A stretch of 64,000 nucleotides of DNA from Pyxidicoccus trucidator (GTDB lineage: Bacteria; Myxococcota; Myxococcia; Myxococcales; Myxococcaceae), in NCBI RefSeq assembly GCF_010894435.1, contig NZ_JAAIXZ010000027.1, positions 90,699 to 154,698 of the forward strand, given 5' to 3'. The position numbers and the translations under genes are program-made. Under the pieces are notes generated by a model, which saw nothing but the letters and a program-made list of their open reading frames with translations, searched no databases and had not been told where the DNA came from. Position 1 is the stretch's first letter, and each line of letters begins with the position of its first letter. Shown here in pieces: positions 8,487 to 19,270 of this stretch.

Positions 8487-10124
8487 ATGGCCCACCCTCT
8501 CGCTGGCAAGCCCCCACCGGAAGAACTCCTCATCAATCCCGAGAAGCTGCGCGCCCAGTACTACGCCGAGCGTCCGGATGTGAATGTACCGGAGCAGCGC
8601 GTCGCCTTCGGCACGTCCGGCCACCGCGGCTCCTCCGCGCGCCGCAGCTTCAACGAGGCCCACATCGTCGCGGTGACGCAGGCCGTCTGCGAGTACCGCA
8701 AGCAGCAGGGCATCGACGGCCCGCTGTTCCTGGGCAAGGACACGCACGCGCTCTCCGACCCGGCCCAGCAGACGGCGATGGAGGTGCTCGCGGCCAACGG
8801 CGTGCAGGTGCGCTTCAGCGACATCGCCACGCCCACGCCCGTCATCTCGCACGCCATCCTCACCTACAACCAGGGGCGCACCTCCGGGCTCGCGGACGGC
8901 ATCGTCATCACCCCGTCCCACAACCCGCCCGAGGACGGCGGCATCAAGTACAACCCGCCCAACGGCGGCCCCGCGGACACGAATGTCACCGGCGGCGTCG
9001 AGCGCCGCGCCAACGACTTGCTGGCCAGCGGCAACGCGGGCGTACAGCGCGTCCCCTACGAGCGGGCGCGCACCGCCCCCACGGTGAAGCCGTACGACTT
9101 CATCACCCCGTACGTGGAGGACCTGGGCAACGTCGTGGACATGGAGGCCCTGCGCGGCGCGAAGCTGAAGATTGGCGCGGACCCGCTCGGCGGCTCCAAC
9201 CTGGCCTACTGGGAGCCCATCGCCACGCGGTACGGGCTGAACCTGCACGTGGTCAACCCCACGCTGGACCCGACGTTCCGCTTCATGACGTTGGACCATG
9301 ACGGGAAGATCCGCATGGACTGCTCGTCGCCGTACGCCATGGCCAACCTGGTGCGGCTGAAGGACCAGTACGACATCGCCTTCGGCAACGACGCGGACTC
9401 GGACCGGCACGGCATCGTCACCCGCAGCATCGGGCTGATGAACCCGAACCACTACCTCGCGGTGGCCATCGGCTACCTCTTCCACTACCGGCCCGGCTGG
9501 AAGCCTGGCACCGCGGTGGGCAAGACGCTGGTGAGCAGCAGCCTCATCGACCGCGTGGCGAAGGAGCTGGGCCTCCGCGTCGTCGAGGTGCCGGTGGGCT
9601 TCAAGTGGTTCGTGGATGGGCTGGCGGACGGCTCGCTCGGCTTCGGTGGCGAGGAGAGCGCCGGCGCGTCCTTCCTCCGCCGCGACGGCACCGTGTGGAC
9701 CACGGACAAGGACGGCATCATCATGGACCTGCTCGCGGTGGAAATCCTCGCCGTCACCGGCAAGGACCCGGGCGAGCACTACAAGGAGAAGGCCGCGAGG
9801 TTCGGCGCGCCGCACTACACGCGCATCGACCAGGCGGCAACGCCCGCGCAGAAGGCCGCGCTCAAGAAGCTGTCGCCGGACTCGGTGAAGGCCACCATGC
9901 TCGCGGGCGAGCCCATCCTCCAGCGCCTCACCCGCGCCCCCGGCAACAACGCGGACATCGGCGGGCTGAAGGTGGTGTCCGAGAACGGCTGGTTCGCCGC
10001 CCGCCCCTCCGGCACCGAGGACGTCTACAAAATCTACGCGGAGAGCTTCCTCGGCGAGCCGCACCTTCAGGCCATCGTCCAGGAGGCCAAGGGCATCGTC
10101 GACGCGGCCTTCGCGTCGAAGTAG
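8487..10124 (+). CDS. pgm: Phosphoglucomutase (alpha-D-glucose phosphate-specific)
   Basis: A 545-residue cytoplasmic enzyme converting glucose-1-phosphate and glucose-6-phosphate, feeding glycogen/trehalose and cell-surface sugar synthesis. It has the N-terminal FGTSGHRGS motif, the phosphoserine loop ITPSHNPPEDGG (Ser144), a metal-binding DADSDRHG, the sugar-binding GGEESAG, and a C-terminal phosphate-binding RPSGTED. Length and order match the Escherichia coli Pgm type. The ATG at 8487 (MAHPLAG) is chosen because family members begin this way; in-frame GTG and ATG codons up to 21 bases upstream are less likely. A TATGGT box lies 10 bases before this ATG and no Shine-Dalgarno is seen. Confidence 0.95.
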   Translation: MAHPLAGKPPPEELLINPEKLRAQYYAERPDVNVPEQRVAFGTSGHRGSSARRSFNEAHIVAVTQAVCEYRKQQGIDGPLFLGKDTHALSDPAQQTAMEVLAANGVQVRFSDIATPTPVISHAILTYNQGRTSGLADGIVITPSHNPPEDGGIKYNPPNGGPADTNVTGGVERRANDLLASGNAGVQRVPYERARTAPTVKPYDFITPYVEDLGNVVDMEALRGAKLKIGADPLGGSNLAYWEPIATRYGLNLHVVNPTLDPTFRFMTLDHDGKIRMDCSSPYAMANLVRLKDQYDIAFGNDADSDRHGIVTRSIGLMNPNHYLAVAIGYLFHYRPGWKPGTAVGKTLVSSSLIDRVAKELGLRVVEVPVGFKWFVDGLADGSLGFGGEESAGASFLRRDGTVWTTDKDGIIMDLLAVEILAVTGKDPGEHYKEKAARFGAPHYTRIDQAATPAQKAALKKLSPDSVKATMLAGEPILQRLTRAPGNNADIGGLKVVSENGWFAARPSGTEDVYKIYAESFLGEPHLQAIVQEAKGIVDAAFASK

Positions 10125-10189
10125 CGGATTCAAGGCTGGACCCGGACTCCTCCGCGCGCTTGCATGGGCCGGAGGAGCCGCTCCCGCCC

Positions 10190-10549
10190 ATGGAAACCGT
10201 GAAGCTCGTCCTGCAGTACGTGCTCGCCCTGCTGATGGTGGCCGCGGGGGTGAACCACTTCCGCAACCCGCGCTTCTACCTGCGCATCATGCCGCCGTAC
10301 CTGCCATGGCACGGGCCGCTCGTGTTCCTCAGTGGCGTGGCGGAGGTAGTGCTGGGAGTGGGGCTGGTGGTGCCGCAGACGAGCCGGCTTGCCGCGTGGG
10401 GCCTCATCGCCCTCTTCGTGGCCGTGTTCCCCGCCAACCTCTACATGACGATGAATCCGGAGCGCTTCAAGAAGCTGCACCCCGCGCTGCTCTGGCTGCG
10501 GCTGCCCCTGCAGGGCGTCCTCATCCTCTGGGCCTGGTGGTACACCTGA
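10190..10549 (+). CDS. DoxX-family small membrane protein
   Basis: A 119-residue protein with four predicted membrane segments. The pattern AGVNHFRNPRFYLRIMPPYLPWHGPLVFLSG near the N-terminus and PANLYMTMNP in the second half are typical of DoxX-like proteins. These are linked in other bacteria to redox or thiol-stress complexes. The ATG at 10190 starts just before the first hydrophobic segment. It lies 65 bp after pgm in the same direction and may be read through from it. The exact role is not predictable. Confidence 0.8.
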   Translation: METVKLVLQYVLALLMVAAGVNHFRNPRFYLRIMPPYLPWHGPLVFLSGVAEVVLGVGLVVPQTSRLAAWGLIALFVAVFPANLYMTMNPERFKKLHPALLWLRLPLQGVLILWAWWYT

Positions 10550-10585
10550 GCCGCTAGCAAGCCCGGGTGTGCCCGAGGGACGTGC

Positions 10586-11101
10586 TCAACCGCGCGAGAG
10601 CATCACCGTGCGGTTGCGCAGGTCGATGGTCGCCAGGATGACGGCGCGCTTCGGCTGGGTGCGCTGCTCCTCGAACTTCAGCCGGAAGGCCAGCACGCCG
10701 GTCCGGTTCGTGTCCTGGAGGTCCACCTGGAAGACGATGCGGCCGGGGAGCTGCACGACGCGCATGGCGCCGAGCAGGTTCACGTAGCGCGCCGGCAGCA
10801 GCTGCGCGTCGTCGGCGCTGATGACGCACGCCTGCGGCGCCTGTCCGGGGTTGAAGGTCACCTTCGGGCCCAGCCGGAGGTCCACCGCCGCGCTGCGGGA
10901 GCTCAGCGGCGTGAGGATCTTGCCGCTGACGATGTCGGGCTCGGCCGGCAGCGCGCTGCCCGTGCGGCAGGTGATCTTCGCCTCCTCCAGCTCGTCGTCC
11001 CCCAGTAGCGAGTAGGAGCGCCGCTCCGTCCCGGCCTCTTCGCGGACCTCCAGGTCCTCGCTCGACTCCAGGCCCGTGTACTCATCGCGATGGCTGCTCA
11101 T
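10586..11101 (-). CDS. Conserved hypothetical protein
   Basis: A 171-residue soluble protein of unknown function. I start it at the ATG at 11101 (MSSHRDEYTG), which is preceded by AGGGA at good spacing. The N-terminal 45 residues are acidic and probably disordered. From about residue 50 the protein is beta-rich with repeating hydrophobic strands, including a LLPARYVNLLGAM stretch and a VVQLPGRIVFQVDL segment. No signal peptide or membrane segment is present. It is convergent with the DoxX gene (36 bp apart) and divergent from rpoZ. I do not recognise a family. Confidence 0.6.
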   Translation of the reverse strand: MSSHRDEYTGLESSEDLEVREEAGTERRSYSLLGDDELEEAKITCRTGSALPAEPDIVSGKILTPLSSRSAAVDLRLGPKVTFNPGQAPQACVISADDAQLLPARYVNLLGAMRVVQLPGRIVFQVDLQDTNRTGVLAFRLKFEEQRTQPKRAVILATIDLRNRTVMLSRG

Positions 11102-11286
11102 GTCCGTGTCCCTTTCTGGCTTGCGGCCCGCGACTGGCGGGCCGTGGCTGCGTTTCAAAAGGGACTACGAGCCCCCCACGGACGTGGATGGGCAGGCGCG
11201 CGCACTGGCGGCGGGAGCTCCCTGCCCCGCCCCCACCCCGGGTGGGAGCGCCTGTCCGCCCGCCGGCCCTGCCGGTGCGTCCTTCC

Positions 11287-11315
11287 TTGACTCGACGGGG
11301 GGCGCTCTTTAGGTT
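11287..11315 (+). promoter_or_regulatory. Sigma-70-like promoter of rpoZ
   Basis: TTGACT and TAGGTT are separated by 17 bases. The predicted start is near 11322, about 36 bases before the rpoZ ATG. Confidence 0.5.
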
Positions 11316-11357
11316 TCACCGCTTTCAGTAGCCCCACCGAAATCCGAAGGACGTTCC

Positions 11358-11591
11358 ATGGCTCGCGTTACCGTCGAAGACTGCCTCCCCCTCGTCGACA
11401 ACCGGTTCGCGCTGGTGCTGCTCGCGGCCAAGCGCGCGCGCCAGCTCATGGCGGGCGCCCGCCCCATCATCGAGTCCTCCAAGAACAAGCCCCCCGTGCT
11501 CTCGCTGCGCGAGGTGGCCACCGGCCACGTGAAGTTCGACCGTGACGTGCGCGAGGCGCTGTCCGGCAAGTACACCGTCGAGAAGCCCTGA
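11358..11591 (+). CDS. rpoZ: RNA polymerase omega subunit
   Basis: A 77-residue protein with the omega signature: MARVTVEDCLPLVDNRFALVLLAAKRARQL, followed by a short linker and the helix REVATGHVKF. Omega clamps the C-terminal part of the beta-prime subunit during RNA polymerase assembly and is part of ppGpp site 1 in proteobacteria. Length is normal. The gene has its own TTGACT-N17-TAGGTT promoter. It is convergent with the Nudix gene. Confidence 0.93.
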   Translation: MARVTVEDCLPLVDNRFALVLLAAKRARQLMAGARPIIESSKNKPPVLSLREVATGHVKFDRDVREALSGKYTVEKP

Positions 11592-11621
11592 GCTTCCGGG
11601 CTCCGGAAGCCCTTCGAAGTC

Positions 11622-12095
11622 CTACTCCTTCCCGGGTGTCCTCACCGGGAGGGGGGCTTCCGGGAGCAGGCCCTGTGAGCGCAGCCAGCGCACCGCGCGC
11701 GACGCCACGGCCTTCTCCCCCTTGTAGCCGAGCATGGGCACCAGCTGTGCCATCGGCACCCACCGCACCTCGTCCACCTCCACGCGCGGCCCCGGCAGCG
11801 GCCCCAGCGCGCCTTCCTGGTAGCGGAAGAGGAAGAAGTGGACGCGCTTGAAGATGCGCTGTCCCCGGAACTGGTAGACGTAGCGGATCTCCCCCAGTGG
11901 CGCCATGAGCGTCACGGTGAGCCCCGTCTCCTCGTGCACCTCGCGGCTCGCCGTCTGCTCCGGGCTCTCACCCGGGTCCACGTGCCCCTTGGGCAGCGCC
12001 CACAAGGGTCGCCCATGGGGACGAATGACGGCGACCTCCCAGGTGCCGGCACTCTCCCGGATGACGACCCCTCCTGCGGACGCCTCGCGTGGCAT
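11622..12095 (-). CDS. Nudix hydrolase
   Basis: A 157-residue enzyme with a complete Nudix box, GHVDPGE-x7-REVHEETGL, at about residues 38-60; the glutamates that bind the divalent metal are all present. The N-terminus (SAGGVVIR) and the pattern PLWALPKGHV resemble small diphosphatases that cleave diadenosine polyphosphates or NDP-linked compounds. The substrate cannot be chosen from sequence. It is the last gene of a leftward run with 12132 and 12812 and converges on rpoZ. Confidence 0.88.
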   Translation of the reverse strand: MPREASAGGVVIRESAGTWEVAVIRPHGRPLWALPKGHVDPGESPEQTASREVHEETGLTVTLMAPLGEIRYVYQFRGQRIFKRVHFFLFRYQEGALGPLPGPRVEVDEVRWVPMAQLVPMLGYKGEKAVASRAVRWLRSQGLLPEAPLPVRTPGKE

Positions 12096-12131
12096 GCTTG
12101 GCCACCCTACCTGAAGCCGGCGTGCGGGTGC

Positions 12132-12773
12132 TCACCCTCCGTGCGCGAAATGGCGCAGCTTGGCCTCCGCCCCCAGCCGGTAGGCGTAGCGCAGGTCCCC
12201 CAGCAGCCGATCCAACCGCCGCCCCGTGACGTGCCCCATCAGCCGGGTACAGAAGAGGCGCGACAGCCGGTTGGCCTCCTGGTAGCGCCACCTTTCCTGC
12301 GCGGACAGCCGCTCCCGGTAGGACACCCGCTGGAACAGGCGCGAGAGCAGCTCCTCCGCCCAGGCGCCCACGCCCTCGCCCCAGCGGTGCAGCAGGCACA
12401 CGGCGAACTTGTCCACCTCCGCCTGCGCCTCCAGCTCCAGCAGCGACACCGTCCGCCCGTGCGCCGCAGTGTGCGCCACGTAGAGGAAGTGGCTGACGCC
12501 CTCGGCCACCTGGCAGTAGCCGTCCAGGTCGCCGTCCAGCAGGTACCCCAGCGGGCCCACCTCATAGGGCTTCAGCCGGTCCAGCAGCGCGGGGGACAGG
12601 TACAGCGCCAGCTCCAGGTCCTCCCCGTCCTCGTGGACGAGCAGCTCCTCCTCGCCGCGCCCCGTGCCGCCCAGCTGCACCGCGGCCTCCGTGTCCACGA
12701 CGAAGACCTCCGCCCTCGCCTCGCACGTGAAGCCGTAGATGGCCTCCAGGTGGTCCTGCACGCGACCAATCAT
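12132..12773 (-). CDS. Conserved hypothetical protein
   Basis: A 213-residue soluble, mostly helical protein I do not recognise. Features are an acidic N-terminal third, a histidine-rich stretch (SHFLYVAHTAAHG), a DKFAVCLLHRWGEG helix and a basic C-terminal third rich in Arg and Tyr. It has no signal peptide and no membrane segment. It lies 38 bp downstream of the 12812-13399 gene in the same direction, so the two probably form an operon. That operon is divergent from groES. Confidence 0.6.
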   Translation of the reverse strand: MIGRVQDHLEAIYGFTCEARAEVFVVDTEAAVQLGGTGRGEEELLVHEDGEDLELALYLSPALLDRLKPYEVGPLGYLLDGDLDGYCQVAEGVSHFLYVAHTAAHGRTVSLLELEAQAEVDKFAVCLLHRWGEGVGAWAEELLSRLFQRVSYRERLSAQERWRYQEANRLSRLFCTRLMGHVTGRRLDRLLGDLRYAYRLGAEAKLRHFAHGG

Positions 12774-12811
12774 CGCCGCCTCCCGTGACGTGCCGTGACG
12801 TGTCGCGCCCG

Positions 12812-13399
12812 CTAGTTGGGAAGCCCCTTGGGCGGGGGCACCATCCCCGCGTCCGCCAGCACCCGCTCCAGCCGGTCATTCCCGGTGCGAGACCAGGACT
12901 CGTAGACCTTCAGGGCGCCGCTCGGCCCGGCCTTCACCATGCCGCGCGCGGCAATCTCCTCCAGGACCTCCACCAGCTCCCGGAACTTGTCGCGCAGCTC
13001 GCGGTACACCTGCGCCGCCGGGGACAGCTCCGCCACCTGCCCGTACGCCGTGCCGCCCATCTGGATGTAGTAGTCGGGCCCCACCACCCCGCTCTGCAGC
13101 GCGCCGGAGAAGAAGCCCGCCGTGTACAGCGAGACGTCCCCCAGCCGCCGCAGCGTGCGGATGCGCTCGTTGCGCTCCTGCTGCAGCGCCTGGTGGTAGA
13201 GCACCGCCAGCGGCTCGTGCCCCTTGCGGCCGTCCTCCTCGCGGGAGAACAGCTTGTCGGTGAGCGCGAACTCCGACAGCAGGTTCACCAGGTAGAACTC
13301 CGTCACCTCGGTGATGACCACCCGCTGCCGCCCGATGACCTCGTCCAGGAGCGACTTGAAGAACTCCGTCAGCGACAGGGACGCCACCAGTTCACTCAT
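12812..13399 (-). CDS. Conserved hypothetical protein, divergent from groES
   Basis: A 195-residue helical protein without signal peptide or recognised domain. The ATG at 13399 has a strong GGAGGTG ribosome binding site 4-5 bases away and gives MSELVASLSLTEFF; the longer open frame upstream is ignored. Its upstream region is the 411-bp groES control region, and the nearer of the two CIRCE operators (13512-13538) lies 113 bp from its start. Heat-shock control of this gene by HrcA is therefore possible, but I see no clear leftward promoter. Confidence 0.65.
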   Translation of the reverse strand: MSELVASLSLTEFFKSLLDEVIGRQRVVITEVTEFYLVNLLSEFALTDKLFSREEDGRKGHEPLAVLYHQALQQERNERIRTLRRLGDVSLYTAGFFSGALQSGVVGPDYYIQMGGTAYGQVAELSPAAQVYRELRDKFRELVEVLEEIAARGMVKAGPSGALKVYESWSRTGNDRLERVLADAGMVPPPKGLPN

Positions 13400-13511
13400 T
13401 GACACCTCCCGCCTGACCCGGGGGCCACTGTGCCCCCGGGAGGACAAGGAAAGGGTACCAATGGGCCCCGACGCTCGCAAAGGTGAGTTCCAATGATTCC
13501 AGGCACTTGCG

Positions 13512-13538
13512 TTAGCACTCGCCCCCCGCGAGTGCTAA
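13512..13538. promoter_or_regulatory. CIRCE operator 1 (HrcA site)
   Basis: A perfect TTAGCACTC-N9-GAGTGCTAA inverted repeat, the HrcA-binding CIRCE element. It lies 114 bp upstream of the groES promoter -35 and 113 bp upstream of the divergent gene at 13399, so it could serve either direction. Confidence 0.9.
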
Positions 13539-13651
13539 TCCGGGCCCACCGGCCACACGGCCGGACCGGCGGGAATAATCAACGTCGGGAATAGAAAAAG
13601 CACAGCAATGCCAGGGATTTGGCAGCCAATGCGACGTCAGTCCGGCATCGC

Positions 13652-13679
13652 TTGACGGGTCGACTTCCCTGGTTATTAT
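13652..13679 (+). promoter_or_regulatory. groESL promoter
   Basis: TTGACG-N16-TATTAT, a near-consensus vegetative sigma-70 promoter. The predicted start is close to 13686, about 10 bases before CIRCE 2. Confidence 0.75.
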
Positions 13680-13695
13680 CCGCCGCGCCTAGGCG

Positions 13696-13722
13696 TTAGC
13701 ACTCGCGAGGTGCGAGTGCTAA
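13696..13722. promoter_or_regulatory. CIRCE operator 2 at the groESL start
   Basis: A second perfect TTAGCACTC-N9-GAGTGCTAA element, located about +10 to +37 relative to the predicted groESL start. This is the usual place for HrcA repression, and for a 5' mRNA hairpin. Confidence 0.93.
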
Positions 13723-13810
13723 TGCCGCGGGTCGTCACGACCCATTAACCCCCAAGCGGCGTCCCGGCCGGCAGTCACCTCAAGGCCGGGCGCCACATAA
13801 AGGAGCGACC

Positions 13811-14101
13811 ATGAAGATTCGTCCCCTGCAGGATCGGCTCATCGTCAAGCGCGTCGCCGAGGAGACCAAGACCAAGGGCGGTCTCTTCATCCCCGACACG
13901 GCGAAGGAGAAGCCCCTCGAGGGCAAGGTCATCGCCGTGGGCAACGGCAAGGTGCTCGAGGACGGCAAGGTCCGTCCGATGGACATCAAGGCCGGTGACA
14001 CCATCCTGTTCAGCAAGTACGCCGGCACCGAGATCAAGCTCGACGGCGAAGAGCACCTGATCCTCCGTGAGGAGGATGTGCTCGGCGTGCTCGAGAAGTA
14101 A
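13811..14101 (+). CDS. groES: Co-chaperonin GroES
   Basis: A 96-residue GroES. The start MKIRPLQDRLIVKR, the mobile loop region (EEETKTKGGLFIPDTAKEKP-like, about residues 16-36) and the C-terminal LREEDVLGVLE match the family. It caps GroEL rings during ATP-driven folding in the cytoplasm. AAAGGAG precedes the ATG. It is the first gene of the groES-groEL operon (41 bp gap), controlled by the TTGACG-N16-TATTAT promoter and CIRCE operators. Confidence 0.97.
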   Translation: MKIRPLQDRLIVKRVAEETKTKGGLFIPDTAKEKPLEGKVIAVGNGKVLEDGKVRPMDIKAGDTILFSKYAGTEIKLDGEEHLILREEDVLGVLEK

Positions 14102-14142
14102 TCGCCTTCCTTCCCACCTCTTTCCTTCAAGGAACCATCCCC

Positions 14143-15786
<1,644 letters not shown>

Positions 15787-15830
15787 TCGCCCCCCACCCC
15801 GGCTCCCATGCCGGGGTGACTGCCTGACAG

Positions 15831-15872
15831 CGGCCTCCGGTTCCCCAAGGGAGCCGGGGGCCGTTGTGTTTT
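15831..15872 (+). terminator. Rho-independent terminator of groESL
   Basis: A 15-bp stem (15831-15845 with 15849-15863, two G-T pairs) with a 3-base loop is followed by TTGTGTTTT. It ends the groES-groEL unit before the glutaredoxin gene. Confidence 0.85.
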
Positions 15873-15936
15873 CCAGGCAAGGTGGCGGCGGGGGCTCCCG
15901 GCCCTTAGTTTGGTAGGCAAGAAGGAGGTGCTGCCC

Positions 15937-16191
15937 GTGAAGCCCGTGAAGATCTACACGACGACCTACTGTGGGTACTGCGTCCGCGCGAAGGACCTGC
16001 TCAAGCGCAAGGGCGTGGACTACGAAGAGGTGGACGTCACCGGAGACGACTCCATGCGCTCGAAGCTGGTGGAGATGAGCGGCGGCCAGCGCACCGTGCC
16101 GCAGATCTTCATCGGCGACACGCACGTGGGGGGCTACTCGGACCTGTCCCGGCTGGACACCGAGGGCCGGCTGGACCCGATGCTGGCCTGA
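15937..16191 (+). CDS. grxC: Glutaredoxin (Grx3 type)
   Basis: An 84-residue glutaredoxin with the redox-active C12-G-Y-C15 (the usual form is CPYC), the cis-proline block RTVPQIFI and the glutathione-binding GGYSDL. It reduces disulfides or glutathione mixed disulfides using GSH. The GTG at 15937 is preferred over the longer frame from 15910, because GGAGG sits 9 bases before it and family proteins begin shortly before the first beta strand KIYTT. It is separated from groEL by a terminator. Confidence 0.9.
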   Translation: MKPVKIYTTTYCGYCVRAKDLLKRKGVDYEEVDVTGDDSMRSKLVEMSGGQRTVPQIFIGDTHVGGYSDLSRLDTEGRLDPMLA

Positions 16192-16289
16192 GCCGGCGGC
16201 CAGGCAGGCGGGCGCCATGCTCCGCCTGCCCCGAAGTGCCGTGCCTACCTTCCCTCCCGTGGCACATCCCCTTTCCGCGGGAGGTAGCA

Positions 16290-16691
16290 ATGGCAGGCGA
16301 AGCAGCGCAGACGGGCACCCGTGACGAGCACTACAACCTCATCAGCGCCCTGTATCACCTCCTCAAGGGCGCCTCGACGGGTGAGCAATACATCGCCGAC
16401 GCCGAGGAAGCCGGCGACCAGGAGCTCGCCCAGTTCTTCCGCGACTGGCAGGAGGAGCAGCGCAACCTCTCCGAGCGCGCGAAGAACCTGCTCGGGACCC
16501 GGATGCTGGGCGGCGAGAAGGCCGGCACCGGCCGCAAGGCCAGGGCGGGCACCGGAAAGAGTGTCCCCACGCGCTCGGCGAGGGCCCAGAGCAACGCGGG
16601 CGTCCAGTCCGGCGGCAACGCCACGGACGACATCGTGGACGAGGAGTCCAAGGAGTCCTTCCCCGCCAGCGACTCGCCCGCGCGCTATTGA
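16290..16691 (+). CDS. Small helical (ferritin-like) protein with ESFPASD tail
   Basis: A 133-residue protein. Residues about 10-65 form an amphipathic helical pair (NLISALYHLLKGASTGEQY, then DQELAQFFRDWQEEQRNL) resembling ferritin-like/DUF892-type helical bundles. The middle is a basic, low-complexity Gly/Ala/Lys linker. The C-terminus is DDIVDEESKESFPASDSPARY. The E-S-F-P-A-S-D peptide is a short tail motif shared by otherwise unrelated bacterial small proteins, and its role is unknown to me. The ATG at 16290 has GGGAGG upstream. Stress function is a guess. Confidence 0.7.
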   Translation: MAGEAAQTGTRDEHYNLISALYHLLKGASTGEQYIADAEEAGDQELAQFFRDWQEEQRNLSERAKNLLGTRMLGGEKAGTGRKARAGTGKSVPTRSARAQSNAGVQSGGNATDDIVDEESKESFPASDSPARY

Positions 16692-16772
16692 GCGGCGGCG
16701 CGCCCTCGGCGGCGCGGCCCCGGGCATGAGGGCCGCGCCGGTTTCTGGATTCGACGGGGCCGTTCGTCTTGG

Positions 16773-17786
16773 ATGGAGGCTGTGACTCGCACGTCCCTCC
16801 TCGCACGCACGGCCCTGGGGCTGGTGGCCCTGGTGGCCCTGGCCTGCCGGGGCCCGTCCCTCCAGGTGAAGCATGACGTGCCCGCGGACCTCGGCGTGGC
16901 CGCGGTGGTGGTGTACCCGGTAGTCCTGCGCTGGGAGGCCCCCGCATGGCGCGCGGTGGAGGTGTCCCAGCGGCTGGTGGACGTGGCGCTGGCCGAGGCC
17001 AGCGCCGAGGCCCTCTTCTTCGGCCCCACGGAGGTGCGCGTGTACAGCCCGGAAGCGGACGACGCCTGGGCCGCCAGCGACGCGGTGGCGGTGCTGGCCC
17101 CGTATGGCGTGCGGCCGGAGGGGGCGCTGGTGCTGCGCGCCCGGGCGGAGCGGCGCGTCCAGGCCGGACAACGTGAAATGCTGGACAGTCGCGGCCGCAG
17201 CGTGGGCCAGAGTGTCAACGAGGCGGTGGTGTACCTGGGCACGGTGGAGGTGCTGCACCCCGCCAGCCGGACGGTGGTGCTGGAGGTGTCCGGCGAGGCC
17301 CCGGCGGACCCCTTCGCGGTAGCCACCGACGACGGCGCGGACCCCACCCCGGAGCTGACCGGACTGCTGGAGACGCTCACCCGCGAGGCCCTGAAGGGGC
17401 TGTCCGGCACGCTGAAGCCGCCGCGCGCCCCCTCGCCGCCCGTGGCCACGTCCGTGGCGTGGCTGCCCTGGGAGACGCTGGAGCTGGGGCCCGAGCTTGC
17501 CGGGAGGGATGTCCTCGACGCGGAGGTGCTTCGCCAGCAGCGCCTGCGCTTCGCCAACCCGGGCCTGGAACCCGCCCTCCTGGATGCCCTGGCCCGGCAG
17601 CCCGCCGGCCTGTACGTCCGCGAGGCCCCCCCGGGCGCGAAGCTGGCGGCGGGGGACCAGGTGCTGTCCCTCGACGGCCGCCCCGCCCCACCCCAGGCCC
17701 TCGCCCGGACGCGGCTGGCCCCCCTCCCGGTGGAAGCGCGGGTAAGAAAGGCCTCCGGGCAGATTGTTTCACTCTTGCTGCCTTGA
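16773..17786 (+). CDS. Putative lipoprotein with PDZ-like C-terminus
   Basis: A 337-residue protein with a long signal peptide and lipobox LVALAC (cysteine 25). The N-terminal 200 residues are unassigned, alternating beta strands and helices. The last 70 residues (LYVREAPPGAKLAAGDQVLSLDGRPAP) read like a PDZ-type loop with the G-D-x-(I/V)-L-x-(I/L)-(D/N)-G turn, suggesting peptide binding in the periplasm. A GTG at 16782, behind GGAGG, is an alternative start. The FHA regulator follows 58 bp downstream in the same direction. Confidence 0.65.
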   Translation: MEAVTRTSLLARTALGLVALVALACRGPSLQVKHDVPADLGVAAVVVYPVVLRWEAPAWRAVEVSQRLVDVALAEASAEALFFGPTEVRVYSPEADDAWAASDAVAVLAPYGVRPEGALVLRARAERRVQAGQREMLDSRGRSVGQSVNEAVVYLGTVEVLHPASRTVVLEVSGEAPADPFAVATDDGADPTPELTGLLETLTREALKGLSGTLKPPRAPSPPVATSVAWLPWETLELGPELAGRDVLDAEVLRQQRLRFANPGLEPALLDALARQPAGLYVREAPPGAKLAAGDQVLSLDGRPAPPQALARTRLAPLPVEARVRKASGQIVSLLLP

Positions 17787-17844
17787 AACTTCGTGGTGCG
17801 AGTCGTGCTTGCCCCCCTGGTCCCCTCGCACCTAAAGAGGACCC

Positions 17845-19230
<1,386 letters not shown>

Positions 19231-19270
19231 AAGCCCGGACGCAGTCCCCACCCCCAGGGAGAACAACCGC

